DNA of 64,000 nt from Bacillus sp. AFS088145 (lineage in GTDB: Bacteria; Bacillota; Bacilli; Bacillales; Bacillaceae_G), in NCBI RefSeq assembly GCF_002564465.1, contig NZ_NUUX01000028.1, positions 1-64,000 on the forward strand. The letters are read 5' to 3'. Below are positions 24,022 to 33,251 of this stretch, in pieces. The notes under the pieces are model-generated. The model worked only from the letters and a program-made list of their open reading frames with translations. It was not told the DNA's origin and ran no database searches. Both the position numbers and the translations under genes were made by a program. Numbering within the stretch: the stretch's first letter is position 1; each line of letters opens with the position of its first letter.

Positions 24022-25665
24022 ATGACAAATTTACTAGATATTACGATAGGGAAACTATTAGAAGAAAAAGCGAAATTACATCCTACTCATGAGGCTGTTG
24101 TCTATGCGGATAGAGGTTTAAGGATGAATTACGAACAATTTGAAAACCACTGTAGAGAAGTAGCAAAAGGTTTGATGAGTCTTAGAATTCAAAAAGGTGA
24201 TCATATTGCAATATGGTCTTCAAATACACCTGAATGGCTTACTTCACAATTTGCAACTGGCAAAATGGGTGGAGTTCTTGTTACAGTAAACACAAATTAT
24301 CGTACAGCAGAGCTAGAATATTTGTTAAAGCAATCTGATTCAACAACTATTATTTTAATGGATCAGTATAAAGATTCTTCATATATTGAAATGCTTTATG
24401 AAATTATACCTGAATTAAAGGATGCTGTTCCTGGAGAACTTCATAGCAGTCGACTGCCGTTTTTACGGAATGTAATCGTTCTTGGTGAGAAGAAATACCC
24501 TGGAACATTCTCCTGGAATGAGCTTATTTCCATGGCTAAAAATACATCAGACATAGAGTTGGATAAGCGAATTGCAACAATGAGTCCATATGATGTTATA
24601 AACATGCAATATACATCTGGAACGACTGGTTTCCCAAAAGGTGTAATGCTTACACACTCAAATATCGTCAATAATGGGTTTAATATTGCGAATTGTATGG
24701 AATTAACAAAGGCAGATCGTTTATGCATACCCGTTCCATTTTTCCATTGCTTTGGATGTGTTTTAGGCACCATGGCTTGTGTTACTGTTGGAGCAACGAT
24801 GGTACCTGTACAAGACTTCAGTCCAAAAAGAGTACTTCAAACTGTACAAGATGAAAAATGTACTGGATTACATGGAGTTCCTACAATGTTTATCGCAGAA
24901 TTAAATGAACCTGATTTTTCTAAATATGATTTATCAACATTACGAACTGGAATTATGGCGGGTTCAAACTGTCCAATTGAAGTTATGAAGGCAGTTATCG
25001 AAAAAATGGGAATAACAGAGATTACAATTGCATATGGCCAAACGGAGTCTTCTCCAGTTATCACACAAACTAGAACGAATGATCCAGTTGAGGTACGAGT
25101 TGAAACGGTTGGTAAGGCATTACCAAATGTTGAAGTGAAAATAGTTGAACCAGGCACTTCTAATGAAGTACCACGTGGAGTACAAGGTGAACTTTGTACT
25201 AGAGGCTATCATGTAATGAAAGGTTACTACAAAAATGAAGAAGCTACTCATACTGCAATTGATGAAGATGGATGGTTACATACTGGAGATTTAGCAATCA
25301 TGGATGAGAATGGCTATTGCAAAGTTACAGGTAGGCTGAAAGACATGATTATCCGTGGTGGGGAAAATATTTACCCTCGTGAAATTGAAGAATTTTTATA
25401 TACTCACCCAGATGTATTAGATGTTCAAGTTGTTGGAGTACCTGATGATGTTTTTGGGGAAGAAGTAATGGCTTGCATTATTCTTAAAGAAGGAATAAAT
25501 ATTACACCAGCGGATATTCGATTGTACTGTAAAGGAAAAATCTCAAAACATAAAATTCCTCGATATATAGAATTTGTAGAAGCGTACCCAATGACTGCCT
25601 CGGGAAAAATACAGAAATTCCGACTTAGAGAGCAAGCAGTAGAAACTGCTTCAAAACAAGTTTAA
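24022..25665 (+). CDS. AMP-forming acyl-CoA synthetase
   Basis: 547 residues of the ANL superfamily; activates a carboxylic acid with ATP to acyl-AMP and then acyl-CoA. Motifs in order: YTSGTTGFPKGVMLTHSN (P-loop, about 197), IAYGQTESSPV (about 340), DGWLHTGDLAIMDENGY (about 412), KVTGRLKDMIIRGGENIYPREIE (hinge) and the catalytic lysine in TASGKIQKFRLRE near the end. The FHCFGCVLG and YHVMKGYYKNEEAT stretches resemble medium- or long-chain synthetases such as B. subtilis YngI. ATG 24022 with AAGGGGGATAAG. Single-gene transcript. The exact acid is not known. Confidence 0.9.
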   Translation: MTNLLDITIGKLLEEKAKLHPTHEAVVYADRGLRMNYEQFENHCREVAKGLMSLRIQKGDHIAIWSSNTPEWLTSQFATGKMGGVLVTVNTNYRTAELEYLLKQSDSTTIILMDQYKDSSYIEMLYEIIPELKDAVPGELHSSRLPFLRNVIVLGEKKYPGTFSWNELISMAKNTSDIELDKRIATMSPYDVINMQYTSGTTGFPKGVMLTHSNIVNNGFNIANCMELTKADRLCIPVPFFHCFGCVLGTMACVTVGATMVPVQDFSPKRVLQTVQDEKCTGLHGVPTMFIAELNEPDFSKYDLSTLRTGIMAGSNCPIEVMKAVIEKMGITEITIAYGQTESSPVITQTRTNDPVEVRVETVGKALPNVEVKIVEPGTSNEVPRGVQGELCTRGYHVMKGYYKNEEATHTAIDEDGWLHTGDLAIMDENGYCKVTGRLKDMIIRGGENIYPREIEEFLYTHPDVLDVQVVGVPDDVFGEEVMACIILKEGINITPADIRLYCKGKISKHKIPRYIEFVEAYPMTASGKIQKFRLREQAVETASKQV

Positions 25666-25688
25666 TTCATCTGATTTAATCATTGATG

Positions 25689-25725
25689 AAATAGCAAAGT
25701 GAAATAGAAAGCTTTGCTATTTTTT
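25689..25725 (+). terminator. Terminator after acyl-CoA synthetase
   Basis: AATAGCAAAG and CTTTGCTATT with six T. Confidence 0.85.
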
Positions 25726-25809
25726 CATTAAATATTTGAAAGGAATATCCAAACATTTAATCGTATTATGGTAAAATGTGGACACAAAAAACTTAAAGGG
25801 GATAAAAAG

Positions 25810-26346
25810 TTGAAAATACGAAAAAAGGAATCTACAAGGCAAACTTTTAAAATAATAGTCTATTCTTTTACAATCGCATTAATTGTTAAGATTTTTATTT
25901 TTTCACCCTTTATTGTTCAAGGTGCTTCGATGCAACCAACCCTACATAATCATGATTATTTGTTTGTTAACAAAGCCTCATTTCATATTTCATCAATAAA
26001 TAGAGGTGAAGTAGTCATTATAAAAAAACAAAATGACCCCAAGTATTATGTCAAAAGAATCATTGGTTTGCCTGGTGACAACGTTAATTTAACGAATGGG
26101 CTCCTATATATTAATGGAAAACATATAACTGAAAACTATTTAAATGATCAGTTAAAAAATGTCTATAAAGAATATCTTCAATATAATCAAGTTAAAGTAC
26201 CTAACGGGTCATATTTAGTAATGGGTGATAATCGACTAAATAGTAAAGATAGCAGAAATGGTTTAGGGTATATTAAGCAGTCTGATATAGTAGGCAAAGT
26301 TGAAGGAGTTTTTTTCCCTTTTGATCGAGTAAGAATAATACACTAA
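25810..26346 (+). CDS. Signal peptidase I
   Basis: 178 residues from TTG 25810, which follows AAAGGGGATAAAAAG; an in-frame ATG at 25768 has no ribosome site. One N-terminal membrane anchor (about 14-36). Catalytic Ser40 in GASMQPTL and general-base Lys82 in YVKRIIGLPGD, then GDNRLNSKDSRNGLG, give the full S26 serine/lysine dyad. It cleaves Sec and Tat signal peptides outside the membrane. Length fits the SipS/SipT (P-type) group. Several secreted proteins in the window (46645, 60299, 62365) are possible clients. Confidence 0.94.
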   Translation: MKIRKKESTRQTFKIIVYSFTIALIVKIFIFSPFIVQGASMQPTLHNHDYLFVNKASFHISSINRGEVVIIKKQNDPKYYVKRIIGLPGDNVNLTNGLLYINGKHITENYLNDQLKNVYKEYLQYNQVKVPNGSYLVMGDNRLNSKDSRNGLGYIKQSDIVGKVEGVFFPFDRVRIIH

Positions 26347-26535
26347 AAGGAAAAGTAAAATGGATTAAATAGGGATAATAGAAATTAGAAAAAGGTTTTT
26401 CATTAAAATTTCATTTTCATTATATAAAGTAAAAAAGTAACAAAATTGATACTTACAGGTATTTTAAGCTTTATTTAAGGAAATAAATCTTAAATATAAG
26501 AATAAATTAATCAAAACTGAAAGTAGGAATATATA

Positions 26536-26652
26536 ATGAAAAAAAGTGAAGAGCTTATATTGGAGGAAGAAATTACTCAAATTAAGAAGAATCATTGGTT
26601 ATTAATGATCATAGCGATCATCACGATACCTTTTTTAGTAATAAATATGTAA
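26536..26652 (+). CDS. 38-residue single-span membrane protein
   Basis: ATG 26536 with AAAGTAGGAATATA upstream. Charged N-terminal half (EELILEEEITQIKKN) and one membrane helix (WLLMIIAIITIPFLVI). A strong terminator begins seven bases after the stop, so this is a discrete transcript. No family recognised. The remaining part of the 26347-26787 gap holds only AT-rich DNA. Confidence 0.6.
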   Translation: MKKSEELILEEEITQIKKNHWLLMIIAIITIPFLVINM

Positions 26653-26658
26653 TGAAGT

Positions 26659-26689
26659 AAAGCCTGGACTAGTTAGATACCAGGCTTTT
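26659..26689 (+). terminator. Terminator after the small membrane protein
   Basis: AAAGCCTGG and CCAGGCTTTT perfect stem. Confidence 0.88.
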
Positions 26690-26787
26690 ATGCTGTTCAA
26701 AAAGAAATTGACTATTAAATAAGTAATTTCGTGTTGGTTATGCCACTAATCTTCTTTTTCTAGTAATCTAAAATGGACGCAATTTAA

Positions 26788-26816
26788 TTGACTTCATACC
26801 TATCTGGGTATATAGT
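26788..26816 (+). promoter_or_regulatory. cstR promoter with operator in the spacer
   Basis: TTGACT (26788-26793), 17 bp, TATAGT (26811-26816). The spacer holds ATACC-tatct-GGGTAT (26796-26811), an inverted repeat of the CsoR/CstR operator type. Confidence 0.75.
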
Positions 26817-26862
26817 TCAATTTAACTAATGTAAAAATTTTACTTAGAAAGGAAAGATTTCT

Positions 26863-27123
26863 ATGTCTTATGATGATCAAATAAAAAATAGAGTAAAACG
26901 AATTGAAGGGCAGCTTAGAGGCATTTTAAAAATGATGGATGAGGATAAAGGATGTAAAGATGTTATCACTCAATTATCAGCAGTAAGAGCGGCAATGGAT
27001 CGTACAATTGGAGTGATTGTAAGTACAAATCTAATTGAATGTGTAAGACTAGCTGATGAAAATGGAGAAAGTGCAGAAGAACTTGTAAAAGAAGCAGTTA
27101 ACTTATTAGTAAAAAGTAGATAA
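26863..27123 (+). CDS. cstR: CstR-type persulfide-sensing repressor
   Basis: 86 residues, DUF156 (CsoR/RcnR) fold: an all-helical tetramer-forming repressor. Cys31 (KGCKDV) and Cys60 (IECVRL) are present while the CsoR copper-site His is Asn56, which is the pattern of CstR rather than copper-sensing CsoR. CstR forms di- or trisulfide bridges with reactive sulfur species and releases its operator. The operator lies in the spacer of its own promoter. Two rhodanese genes follow on the same strand, as in cst-type sulfur-detoxification operons. Confidence 0.85.
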   Translation: MSYDDQIKNRVKRIEGQLRGILKMMDEDKGCKDVITQLSAVRAAMDRTIGVIVSTNLIECVRLADENGESAEELVKEAVNLLVKSR

Positions 27124-27189
27124 AAAACATTTAAAACATATTACTGGCCAAAATATTTCTGAACATCACCTCTTGAAAGTAGGACTTAA

Positions 27190-27549
27190 ATGGAAATGTT
27201 AAATATTCTAATCATCTTATTAATTGCTTATTTTTTAGTACAAACTTTTCTTCCAATCAGAGGGGTTAAGCAAATTTCAACAAATGAATTAAAAAATGAA
27301 TTGAAAAGGAAGGAAAAACAATTCATTGATGTTCGAACACCTGCAGAATATAAAGGAAGACATATTAAAGAATTCAAAAATATTCCATTGCATTTGTTAA
27401 AGCAAAATTTAAATCATCTTTCAAAAGATCAAGAAACAATTATTATTTGCCAGAGTGGAATGAGAAGTAAAAAAGCATGTAAAGTGCTTAAAAAAATGGG
27501 TTATACCAATATTACAAATGTTAAAGGCGGAATGAGTACCTGGTCTTAA
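27190..27549 (+). CDS. Membrane-anchored rhodanese
   Basis: 119 residues: an N-terminal membrane helix (4-22) and one rhodanese domain (about 35-117) with the active-site loop CQSGMRSK carrying the sulfur-accepting cysteine. Transfers sulfane sulfur between persulfides and acceptors at the inner face of the membrane. ATG 27190 with GAAAGTAGGACTTAA. Second gene of the cstR operon. Confidence 0.88.
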   Translation: MEMLNILIILLIAYFLVQTFLPIRGVKQISTNELKNELKRKEKQFIDVRTPAEYKGRHIKEFKNIPLHLLKQNLNHLSKDQETIIICQSGMRSKKACKVLKKMGYTNITNVKGGMSTWS

Positions 27550-27565
27550 TAAAGGAGAATAATGA

Positions 27566-27862
27566 ATGAGAGAAATTACAGCAGAAAAACTTGAAGATCT
27601 ATTAAAGAGTGAAAATTCACTTAATATAATTGATGTTCGCGAGGCGGATGAAGTAGCAAACGGAATGATCCCTGGTGCGACGCATATTCCACTTGGTTTA
27701 ATCGAATTTCGAATGGCTGATTTAGATAAAACTAATGAATACATCGTTGTATGTCATGCTGGTGGCAGAAGTAGTCGAGCAGTACAGTTTTTAGAAAGTC
27801 ATGGATTTAATGTTGTAAATATGACTGGCGGTATGCTTGCTTGGACAGGAGAAATTGAATAA
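27566..27862 (+). CDS. Rhodanese-like sulfurtransferase
   Basis: 98 residues, a stand-alone cytoplasmic rhodanese domain with IIDVREADEV and active-site CHAGGRSSR. ATG 27566 after AAAGGAGAATA. Last gene of the cstR operon; a strong terminator follows. Confidence 0.9.
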   Translation: MREITAEKLEDLLKSENSLNIIDVREADEVANGMIPGATHIPLGLIEFRMADLDKTNEYIVVCHAGGRSSRAVQFLESHGFNVVNMTGGMLAWTGEIE

Positions 27863-27873
27863 ACGATTTGATC

Positions 27874-27909
27874 AAAATTGCTTATAGAAGAATATAGGCA
27901 ATTTTTTTT
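27874..27909 (+). terminator. Terminator of the cstR operon
   Basis: AAAATTGC...GCAATTTT with TAT/ATA inner pairs and eight T. Confidence 0.8.
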
Positions 27910-27990
27910 ATTTGTATTGAAAGTTTAGAACATACTCAGGTTTATTAGTAGATGAAAATGAAAAATGGTGTAAATACATATGCATAAATA

Positions 27991-28240
27991 GTTCATGAGT
28001 AAGTAAGAGTCGAGATATAGAACCACATAAAGGGTTTATGAGTAAGCAAAAAGGCAAAAAGCTGAAATATAGTACCTCATAAAGGGTTCATGAGTAAGTA
28101 TAAAGACAATAAGCCGAGATATAGTACCTCATAAAGGGTTCATGAGTAAACATAAAGACTAAAAGCTGAGAAATAGTACCTCATAAACGATTCATGAGGA
28201 AGTAAAAAGACAAAAAGCCGAGATATAGTACCTCATAAAC
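27991..28240. repeat. Tandem array of a 52-bp unit, about 4.8 copies
   Basis: Four full units of 52 bp follow a 42-bp partial one. Each has TTCATGAGTAAGTA, a variable AAAGACAAAAAG part, GCCGAGATATAGTACCTCAT and AAAGG. The junction CTCATAAAGGGTTCATGAG is a near-palindrome, so each boundary could fold. Units differ from each other by several bases. The unit also occurs at 1-60 and 42977-43120. The rest of the 27910-28428 gap shows only AT-rich DNA and the promoter region of the next operon. Confidence 0.88.
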
Positions 28241-28428
28241 GATTCTTTCGTAAACTTTCTATTAAAATGAACAATTAATCGGACTAGCTATTGACATAAA
28301 AAACAGAATATTCTTATACTTAATTAAAATCTAATCTAATAAAAAACAGAAATTAATAGAATGTTTATCTTTGTCTAGTTTAACTTATTTGAACGATTTA
28401 CTTTTAATCTACTAAAAAGGGTGTTCAG

Positions 28429-29379
28429 ATGAATCAAGTTAATGAATTAGAAAGCTTTCCGTATCCGTTTAAAGAGGAGATTTATCGTTACTCTAATAAT
28501 TCTATTTTATTAGATCCACCAGTAAGCATCGAGATTACTCCTAAATATGAGAAGGAAATAAAATTAAAAAGAAGCTTGTTACACAATTCACCTAGCCATT
28601 GTTATCAGGCACTTCCTACTAGTTTTGAAGGGCAATGGGAAATTGTAGAATTAGTTTTAGATCATTTAAAAAGGTATTATCCAAACTATTTTGAAGTTCA
28701 TAAGGGTCATGAATATTGGACTATTTATAATAAGCTTCTGATGGAGGAGGAACAATTTAGATTTGGGGACCTATCTTCAGTATTAGGAAAGCCATTGAAT
28801 TTCATTGGTAGACATGTTCAAGAGGATTTAATTTATATGAGTCAACGAGATGGAGATCTATTTTTAGATGCTGGACATCTCTGCTTTCCTTCTAATTGGT
28901 CACTTACTTTTAAACTAGGAATGAGATTTAAAGAGATTCATCAGCCAATCCCTATGTTTAGTGAAAAATCATTGGATGAACGAATTCTTCGTTTCTTAAA
29001 AAATATTGAACAAGGAGCACCTTGGGCTCGTAAAAATTGGTCACTAATGGCAGGAAAAAAAATAGATACTTCATTAGAAACATTCGACCAATGGGGTAAA
29101 GATAGAAAAAAAGTTACAGTTGATAATGTTGGGAATTTTGTTCACTTACGTGTTGAAGCTCAAAAGTTATTTAGGTTGGCTGCTAGTAATGGACTCCTAT
29201 TTACGATTCATACTCACTTATTACCACTAGAGCAATTAACCTTAAATAAGGAATGGTTAGAACAATTTTATAAAATTCTATGTGAATTGCCGGATTTCAT
29301 TTTAGATTATAAAGGAATCTCTTCATATAAAAAAGAAGTAATAACATATTTAAAAAATAAACTTGATGAAGTTGGGTAG
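28429..29379 (+). CDS. Haem-dependent oxidative N-demethylase (DUF3445)
   Basis: 316 residues, typical DUF3445 length. Conserved parts visible: a central WTI-x-NK pattern, QEDLIYMSQRDGDLFLDAGHLCFPSNWSL and the C-terminal FTIHTHLLPLEQL region. Family members are the catalytic haem subunit of secondary-amine (dimethylamine-type) monooxygenases. ATG 28429 after AAAGGGTGTTCAG. It is followed within seven bases by a DmmA-like gene and then by a reductase, so the three genes form a complete oxygenase system. The substrate, dimethylamine or a related N-methyl compound, is inferred from the family. Confidence 0.82.
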   Translation: MNQVNELESFPYPFKEEIYRYSNNSILLDPPVSIEITPKYEKEIKLKRSLLHNSPSHCYQALPTSFEGQWEIVELVLDHLKRYYPNYFEVHKGHEYWTIYNKLLMEEEQFRFGDLSSVLGKPLNFIGRHVQEDLIYMSQRDGDLFLDAGHLCFPSNWSLTFKLGMRFKEIHQPIPMFSEKSLDERILRFLKNIEQGAPWARKNWSLMAGKKIDTSLETFDQWGKDRKKVTVDNVGNFVHLRVEAQKLFRLAASNGLLFTIHTHLLPLEQLTLNKEWLEQFYKILCELPDFILDYKGISSYKKEVITYLKNKLDEVG

Positions 29380-29385
29380 AATGCG

Positions 29386-29874
29386 ATGAATAATTTAATA
29401 GTTGAAGAAGCTAGTTTTATAGATGGAAAAAGAAAATATTTAATCTGTTCGAATCATAGAGGAAGGTCGTTAATCCAGCCAATTTTAGAAAAGTTACTTG
29501 AGAAAAATTATTCTTTTGATTTTGTCTTCATCGGATTTGATTCAAGTCCAGAACAAATGCAAACTAATCTTAAAACTTGGTTGCAAAGTCAGAAAATGGG
29601 TAGCTATTTATATTTAGCACTAAGTAAAGAAGAGCTTAAAAATTTACGACCAATTATAGAAGATGTTGGATTTTTTGAAGATGAAGTACAATATGTTGGT
29701 TATGGTGAATTGAACTCGAAGGTTTTTTGTTGTCGTTGTCATAGTTTAACTGAATTAAAAAATTTAGAAATTGGAAAAGAAGTTCAGTGTCAAAACTGTC
29801 ATTTATTACTTTCAGTTTCTGACCATTATTCGGTCCATTATGACGCATATTTAGGAAATATCGCTAAATTGTAG
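29386..29874 (+). CDS. dmmA: Dimethylamine monooxygenase subunit, DmmA-like
   Basis: 162 residues. The N-terminal 100 residues are alpha/beta; the C-terminal end has a rubredoxin-type zinc or iron ribbon with C115-x-x-C118 and C135-x-x-C138, then LLLSVSDHYSVHYDAYLGN, the hallmark tail of DmmA-family proteins. The subunit probably passes electrons or stabilises the complex. ATG 29386 with GAAGTTGGGTAGAATGCG (weak site) six bases after the previous stop. Middle gene of the operon. Confidence 0.78.
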   Translation: MNNLIVEEASFIDGKRKYLICSNHRGRSLIQPILEKLLEKNYSFDFVFIGFDSSPEQMQTNLKTWLQSQKMGSYLYLALSKEELKNLRPIIEDVGFFEDEVQYVGYGELNSKVFCCRCHSLTELKNLEIGKEVQCQNCHLLLSVSDHYSVHYDAYLGNIAKL

Positions 29875-30849
29875 ATGGGAGTGAATGGATTGATTGAGAA
29901 TACGATACTAGTTCGTGTTAATGAAATAAAGCAAATAACACAACAGGTTAAAGAGTTTAGTTTTATTCCAATTGATGAATTTAATCTTCCAACTTTTAGT
30001 GGAGGTTCTCATATTAATACATATGTAGCTGCAGAAAATGAGATTATTTGCAGACCCTATTCCTTAGTTCATCATTCACTTATTGATAACACTTATAAAA
30101 TTGCCATTTATTTAAGTTCGGAATCAAAGGGTGGTTCAAAATATTGGCATGAACGAATTAAAGTAGGTGATCGACTACGCATTAGCTACCCAAAAAATCA
30201 TTTTCCAATAAGTTTAAGAGCGAAACATCATGTGTTTTATGCAGCGGGTATTGGCATAACGCCATTTTTATCGATGATGAAGGAATTAAAAAGTAAAAAT
30301 AAATCTTTTGAACTTCACTATACTTCGGCAACAAAATCAAGTAGTGCATTTTATAACTTTTTAAATGAATATTATAAAGAAGAGACTACTTTTTACTTTA
30401 CGAAAGAGCTTAATTCTAGTCGAATTAAAGTTGAAACGCTTTTAGACCATTCAATCGGTACTCATGTATATTTTTGTGGTCCTAATCGGTTTATTTCTCA
30501 ATTTAATGAGTCAGCTTATGCATTTGGCTACCCGAAATCAAGTGTCCATATTGAGGTTTTTACACCACAATTATTGGCTAACTCAAGACCCTTTGAGGTA
30601 AGACTGGCGAATGGAACGACAAAACTAGTTCCCGTTGATAAAACTTTATTAGATGTTTTACTGGATGAGGGCATAAAAGTACCCTATTCCTGTAGAGTTG
30701 GTAGATGTGGGACATGCGAAGTAAATGTAATCGATGGTCAAATTGAGCATCACGATTTTTTATTAGATGAGGATCAAAGAAAAAGTAATAAGATGATTTT
30801 AACCTGTGTTTCTAGGGCGAAATCCAGTCAAATAATCCTTGAAATTTAG
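29875..30849 (+). CDS. PDR/VanB-family oxidoreductase (flavin and 2Fe-2S)
   Basis: 324 residues. Order: flavin-binding beta-barrel (RPYSLVHH near residue 62), NAD-binding part (YAAGIGITPFLSMMKEL) and a C-terminal plant-type ferredoxin with C-x4-C-x2-C in SCRVGRCGTCEVNV and the last Cys in LTCVSRA. It takes electrons from NAD(P)H and feeds them to the oxygenase encoded upstream. The start ATG directly follows the previous stop; AATTGTAGATGGGAG suggests an alternative start at 29890 (TTG). Last gene of the operon. Confidence 0.88.
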   Translation: MGVNGLIENTILVRVNEIKQITQQVKEFSFIPIDEFNLPTFSGGSHINTYVAAENEIICRPYSLVHHSLIDNTYKIAIYLSSESKGGSKYWHERIKVGDRLRISYPKNHFPISLRAKHHVFYAAGIGITPFLSMMKELKSKNKSFELHYTSATKSSSAFYNFLNEYYKEETTFYFTKELNSSRIKVETLLDHSIGTHVYFCGPNRFISQFNESAYAFGYPKSSVHIEVFTPQLLANSRPFEVRLANGTTKLVPVDKTLLDVLLDEGIKVPYSCRVGRCGTCEVNVIDGQIEHHDFLLDEDQRKSNKMILTCVSRAKSSQIILEI

Positions 30850-30863
30850 AGTTCAATTTTAGT

Positions 30864-30910
30864 AAAACAGCAAGACTACCCATTTATTTGGTAGACTTGC
30901 TGTTTTATTT
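30864..30910 (+). terminator. Terminator of the amine-oxygenase operon
   Basis: A 17-bp stem AAAACAGCAAG-ACTACC / GGTAG-ACTTGCTGTTTT with T run. Confidence 0.92.
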
Positions 30911-31002
30911 TTATGTTTTTTTAGAAAAAAACTAATGTCGAAATATATTTATAAATGAGATGATTTAAAAAATACCTAATTTTCATAATTTTAGAGGATT
31001 TT

Positions 31003-31016
31003 TGAAAGCGTTTGTC
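31003..31016 (+). promoter_or_regulatory. Possible CcpA (cre) site before mutA
   Basis: TGAAAGCGTTTGTC matches the cre consensus at 12 of 14 positions. It would fit repression of a catabolic operon by glucose. Confidence 0.45.
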
Positions 31017-31151
31017 GAAATTTTAATTATTCTTTGCATTTATATTCTTAATGAAAAGAAAAATCGACTTTATTACATCGATAAATTCGATGATCTAATT
31101 TATTTTTACATCTTATTAAATTAAGTGTTAAAGAAAGGAGTGGCTTTATAC

Positions 31152-33251
31152 ATGTCAGAAAATACGAAAACTTCGAACCATAACTTGGAAGAGAATTTAT
31201 TTGCTGAATTTCCAAAGCCTACTGTACAAGAGTGGAGAGATGTTGTTGAAAAATCCTTAAAAGGAGCCACTATTGAGGAAAAGCTTGTAACAAAAACGTA
31301 TGAAGAAATAAGCTTGAAGCCGATGTATGGGGAAGAAGATATCGCTAACTATCCTTATTTGAACGCACAACCAGGAGAATTTCCTTTTGTTAGAGGAACA
31401 AGTGAACAAGGCTTTCTAGAAAAACCATGGGAAATTAGTCAGGAATTAGATTGTTCATCGCCAGTAGAGTTCAACCGTGTTGCAAAACATGATTTAGACA
31501 AAGGTCAAACGATGTTAAAGATTCAACTGAACGAATCTTTCGAAACAAATAGTAAAAATAATAATTCAAATAAAGGGTTAATCTTAACATCTATTAATGA
31601 TTTTAGAATAGCCTTTCAAAATATAAATTTAGAGGACGTTCCTTTATATATTGAAACAGTTAACAGCGGGCAAGCATTTTTTGGTTCATTTATCGCCTAT
31701 TTACAACAACAAAATTACGATTTTAATAAAATAAATGGCTTTATTGGAATGGATCCGATCAGTAATTTAGTGAAGGAAGGGACAATTCCGTATTCTCTTG
31801 AAAATGCTTACAAAATGATGGCTGAGATCACAAAATGGTCTGTTAGACATACAGCAAATTTAAGAAATATTTTAGTGCAGTCACATCCTTATCACGATGC
31901 TGGAGGAAATGCAGTGCAAGAATTAGCATTTGCGATTTCAACTGGATTAGAGTATCTACGTGAAATGGATAACCAAGAAATTCCGCTTGATGATGCAGCG
32001 ACGAAGATACTTTTCTCGTTTTCTGTCGGGTCGAACTTCTTTATGGAAATCGCAAAATTAAGAGCAGCTAGAATGATTTGGGCAAGAATGTTGAAAGAAT
32101 TAGGTGGTAATGAGGCTTCACAAAAAATGAATATTCATTCTCGTACATCTGCATGGACGAAAACGATTTATGATCCTTATGTAAATATACTTAGAGGAAC
32201 TGTTGAAGCTTTTGCAGGAGTAATTGGAGGATCTGACTCACTTCATGTTTCACCATTCGATGAATCGATTAAATCATCTGATGAGTTTTCTAGACGTATT
32301 GCGAGAAATACACATTTAATTCTTGAAAAAGAATCAAATTTATCAAAAGTAGCTGATCCAGCTGGTGGTTCTTGGTATATTGAATCACTTACTTACTCTT
32401 TGGCTGAAAAGGCTTGGGAACTATTCCAAAAGATTGAAGAAAAAGGTGGAATGGTTAAGGCAATACAAGAAGGCTTCCCTCAAGCATTAGTAAGACAGGT
32501 TGCAGAAAAGAAATCGGGCAACATAAAAAATAGAAAAGATAAATTTATTGGGACTAATATTTATCCAAATCTGAATGAAACAGGGTTAGAGAAAAAAGAA
32601 TTGGATCGTAAAGAAGTTGAGGGGAATAAAGAAAACTTCGAGGGCAGTTCCGAACATTTCGTATTACAAAGTGGTAGTTCAATTGAAGATATTATTGATG
32701 CAGCAACTAATGGAGCAACAATATCGAACATTTTAACTGCAATGAATTTAGTAGATTCAGATCTACCTAGCGTTAATCCATTAAACATACATCGTGGTGC
32801 TCAACCTTATGAATCATTACGCCAAAATTCTCAAAGCTATAAAAATAGTACAGGTGAATTTCCAACTGTATTTGTAGCAAATTTTGGGCAAGTTGCAGCA
32901 TATAAACCTCGCACCGACTTTGTTACTGATTTCTTTGAAGTTGGAGGATTTAAGGTGCTTCAAAATAAAGGCTTTGCATCAATTGATGAAATAATTGATG
33001 AATTTAAAAAATCAGAATCGACAATTGCTGTTGTTTGTTCAACTGATGATCAATATTCAGAAGTTGTACCTTCTTTAACAAATCAGATTAAAACAATTAA
33101 TCCGAATGCAAAAGTACTTTTAGCAGGAAAGCCGTCAATAGATGATATGAATTTATATAAAGAAGTTGGAATTGATGATTTCATTCATATCAATGTAAAT
33201 AATTTCGAGAAGTTGCAAAATCTTCAAAAGGATGGAGGGATTATGAAATGA
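31152..33251 (+). CDS. mutA: Methylmalonyl-CoA mutase, small subunit
   Basis: 699 residues from ATG 31152 after AAAGGAG; a GTG at 31125 lies upstream of that site. The protein has the N-terminal mutase fold ([25 protein letters not shown]-like [24 protein letters not shown]) and a C-terminal cobalamin-type domain without the DxHxxG ligand motif, as expected of the non-catalytic partner. It pairs with MutB to isomerise methylmalonyl-CoA and succinyl-CoA. The stop overlaps the mutB start. Confidence 0.92.
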   Translation: MSENTKTSNHNLEENLFAEFPKPTVQEWRDVVEKSLKGATIEEKLVTKTYEEISLKPMYGEEDIANYPYLNAQPGEFPFVRGTSEQGFLEKPWEISQELDCSSPVEFNRVAKHDLDKGQTMLKIQLNESFETNSKNNNSNKGLILTSINDFRIAFQNINLEDVPLYIETVNSGQAFFGSFIAYLQQQNYDFNKINGFIGMDPISNLVKEGTIPYSLENAYKMMAEITKWSVRHTANLRNILVQSHPYHDAGGNAVQELAFAISTGLEYLREMDNQEIPLDDAATKILFSFSVGSNFFMEIAKLRAARMIWARMLKELGGNEASQKMNIHSRTSAWTKTIYDPYVNILRGTVEAFAGVIGGSDSLHVSPFDESIKSSDEFSRRIARNTHLILEKESNLSKVADPAGGSWYIESLTYSLAEKAWELFQKIEEKGGMVKAIQEGFPQALVRQVAEKKSGNIKNRKDKFIGTNIYPNLNETGLEKKELDRKEVEGNKENFEGSSEHFVLQSGSSIEDIIDAATNGATISNILTAMNLVDSDLPSVNPLNIHRGAQPYESLRQNSQSYKNSTGEFPTVFVANFGQVAAYKPRTDFVTDFFEVGGFKVLQNKGFASIDEIIDEFKKSESTIAVVCSTDDQYSEVVPSLTNQIKTINPNAKVLLAGKPSIDDMNLYKEVGIDDFIHINVNNFEKLQNLQKDGGIMK

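Noticed and set aside
27991-28240. CRISPR-like array
   Set aside because: Units are contiguous 52-bp tandem copies that vary along their length; there are no constant repeats with unique spacers and no cas genes.
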